Assembly: GCA_015522955.1 (NCBI GenBank)
Contig: WALG01000148.1
Location: forward strand, 1-5,439
DNA from: DHVE2 group archaeon
GTDB taxonomy: Archaea > Thermoplasmatota > Thermoplasmata > Thermoplasmatales > Aciduliprofundaceae
DNA length: 5,439 bases
Direction: 5' to 3'
Shown here piece after piece: positions 5,390-5,439 of the stretch; the first letter of the stretch is position 1, and every line of letters begins with the position of its first letter. A model generated the notes under the pieces. The model was given only the letters and a program-made list of their open reading frames with translations, ran no database searches and was not told the origin of the DNA. Both the position numbers and the translations under genes were made by a program.

Positions 5390-5439
5390 TTATCTGTAGA
5401 CCTTCTTTAATGCGTCGGGAATCTCCCATGGAAACTCGG
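5390..5439 (-). CDS. C-terminal end of an unidentified gene, 5' part outside window
   Basis: The minus strand enters from the right edge and reads EFPWEIPDALKKVYR followed by TAA (5390-5392). The other two minus frames stop within the tract or encode low-complexity residues. The balanced composition and the T-rich tract after the stop support a real gene end. Fifteen residues are too few to name a family. The gene is in the same direction as ftsZ, but about 220 bp and a separate TATA promoter lie between them, so they are probably not one operon. Confidence 0.5.
   Translation of the reverse strand, partial: EFPWEIPDALKKVYR

Noticed and set aside
1..5439. tRNA, rRNA, CRISPR array, insertion sequence or transposase
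   Set aside because: No cloverleaf, regularly spaced long repeats, transposase motifs or terminal inverted repeats were seen on either strand.

Overview
The window looks archaeal, most likely from an acidophilic or thermoacidophilic member of the Thermoplasmata. The evidence is indirect. There is a type II, archaeal-sized methionine aminopeptidase, an archaeal-type FtsZ, AT-rich TATA boxes about 25 bp upstream of inferred starts, one apparently leaderless GTG-started gene, Shine-Dalgarno sequences of the GGAGG/AGGTGAT type, and a large secreted S53 (sedolisin/kumamolisin-type) acid peptidase. Species cannot be assigned from the sequence alone.

Layout. Positions 1-2378 (minus strand) hold one long uninterrupted reading frame that runs off the left edge. 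It is a secreted S53 serine-carboxyl peptidase with signal peptide, activation propeptide, a complete catalytic domain with all expected catalytic residues, and C-terminal beta-sandwich and fibronectin type III modules. It is 792 residues long in the window and its C-terminus is missing. An AT-rich divergent promoter region of about 240 bp (2379-2620) separates it from a two-gene plus-strand operon at 2621-4056. The first gene is a single-domain YrdC/TsaC threonylcarbamoyl-AMP synthase. The second is the methionine aminopeptidase, whose ATG overlaps the yrdC stop by 4 bp (ATGA). The operon converges on a minus-strand ftsZ (4061-5113) with only four bases between the stop codons. Upstream of ftsZ is a clear TATA-box promoter with an almost perfect palindrome overlapping its downstream edge, then about 200 bp of AT-rich sequence with a 12-bp tandem duplication. 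At the right edge are the last 15 codons of another minus-strand gene.

How the parts relate. The yrdC-map pair is a translation-quality operon: t6A modification of tRNA and removal of initiator methionine. ftsZ is a cell-division gene under its own promoter. The peptidase is an exported acid protease, probably serving protein scavenging at low pH. Nothing links these three units functionally beyond adjacency. I see no mobile element, CRISPR array, tRNA or rRNA, and no convincing sign of an undescribed multi-gene system. The points most worth checking are the operator-like palindrome at ftsZ, the departures from the usual GTP-binding loops in FtsZ, and the small repeat-containing reading frame upstream of ftsZ.
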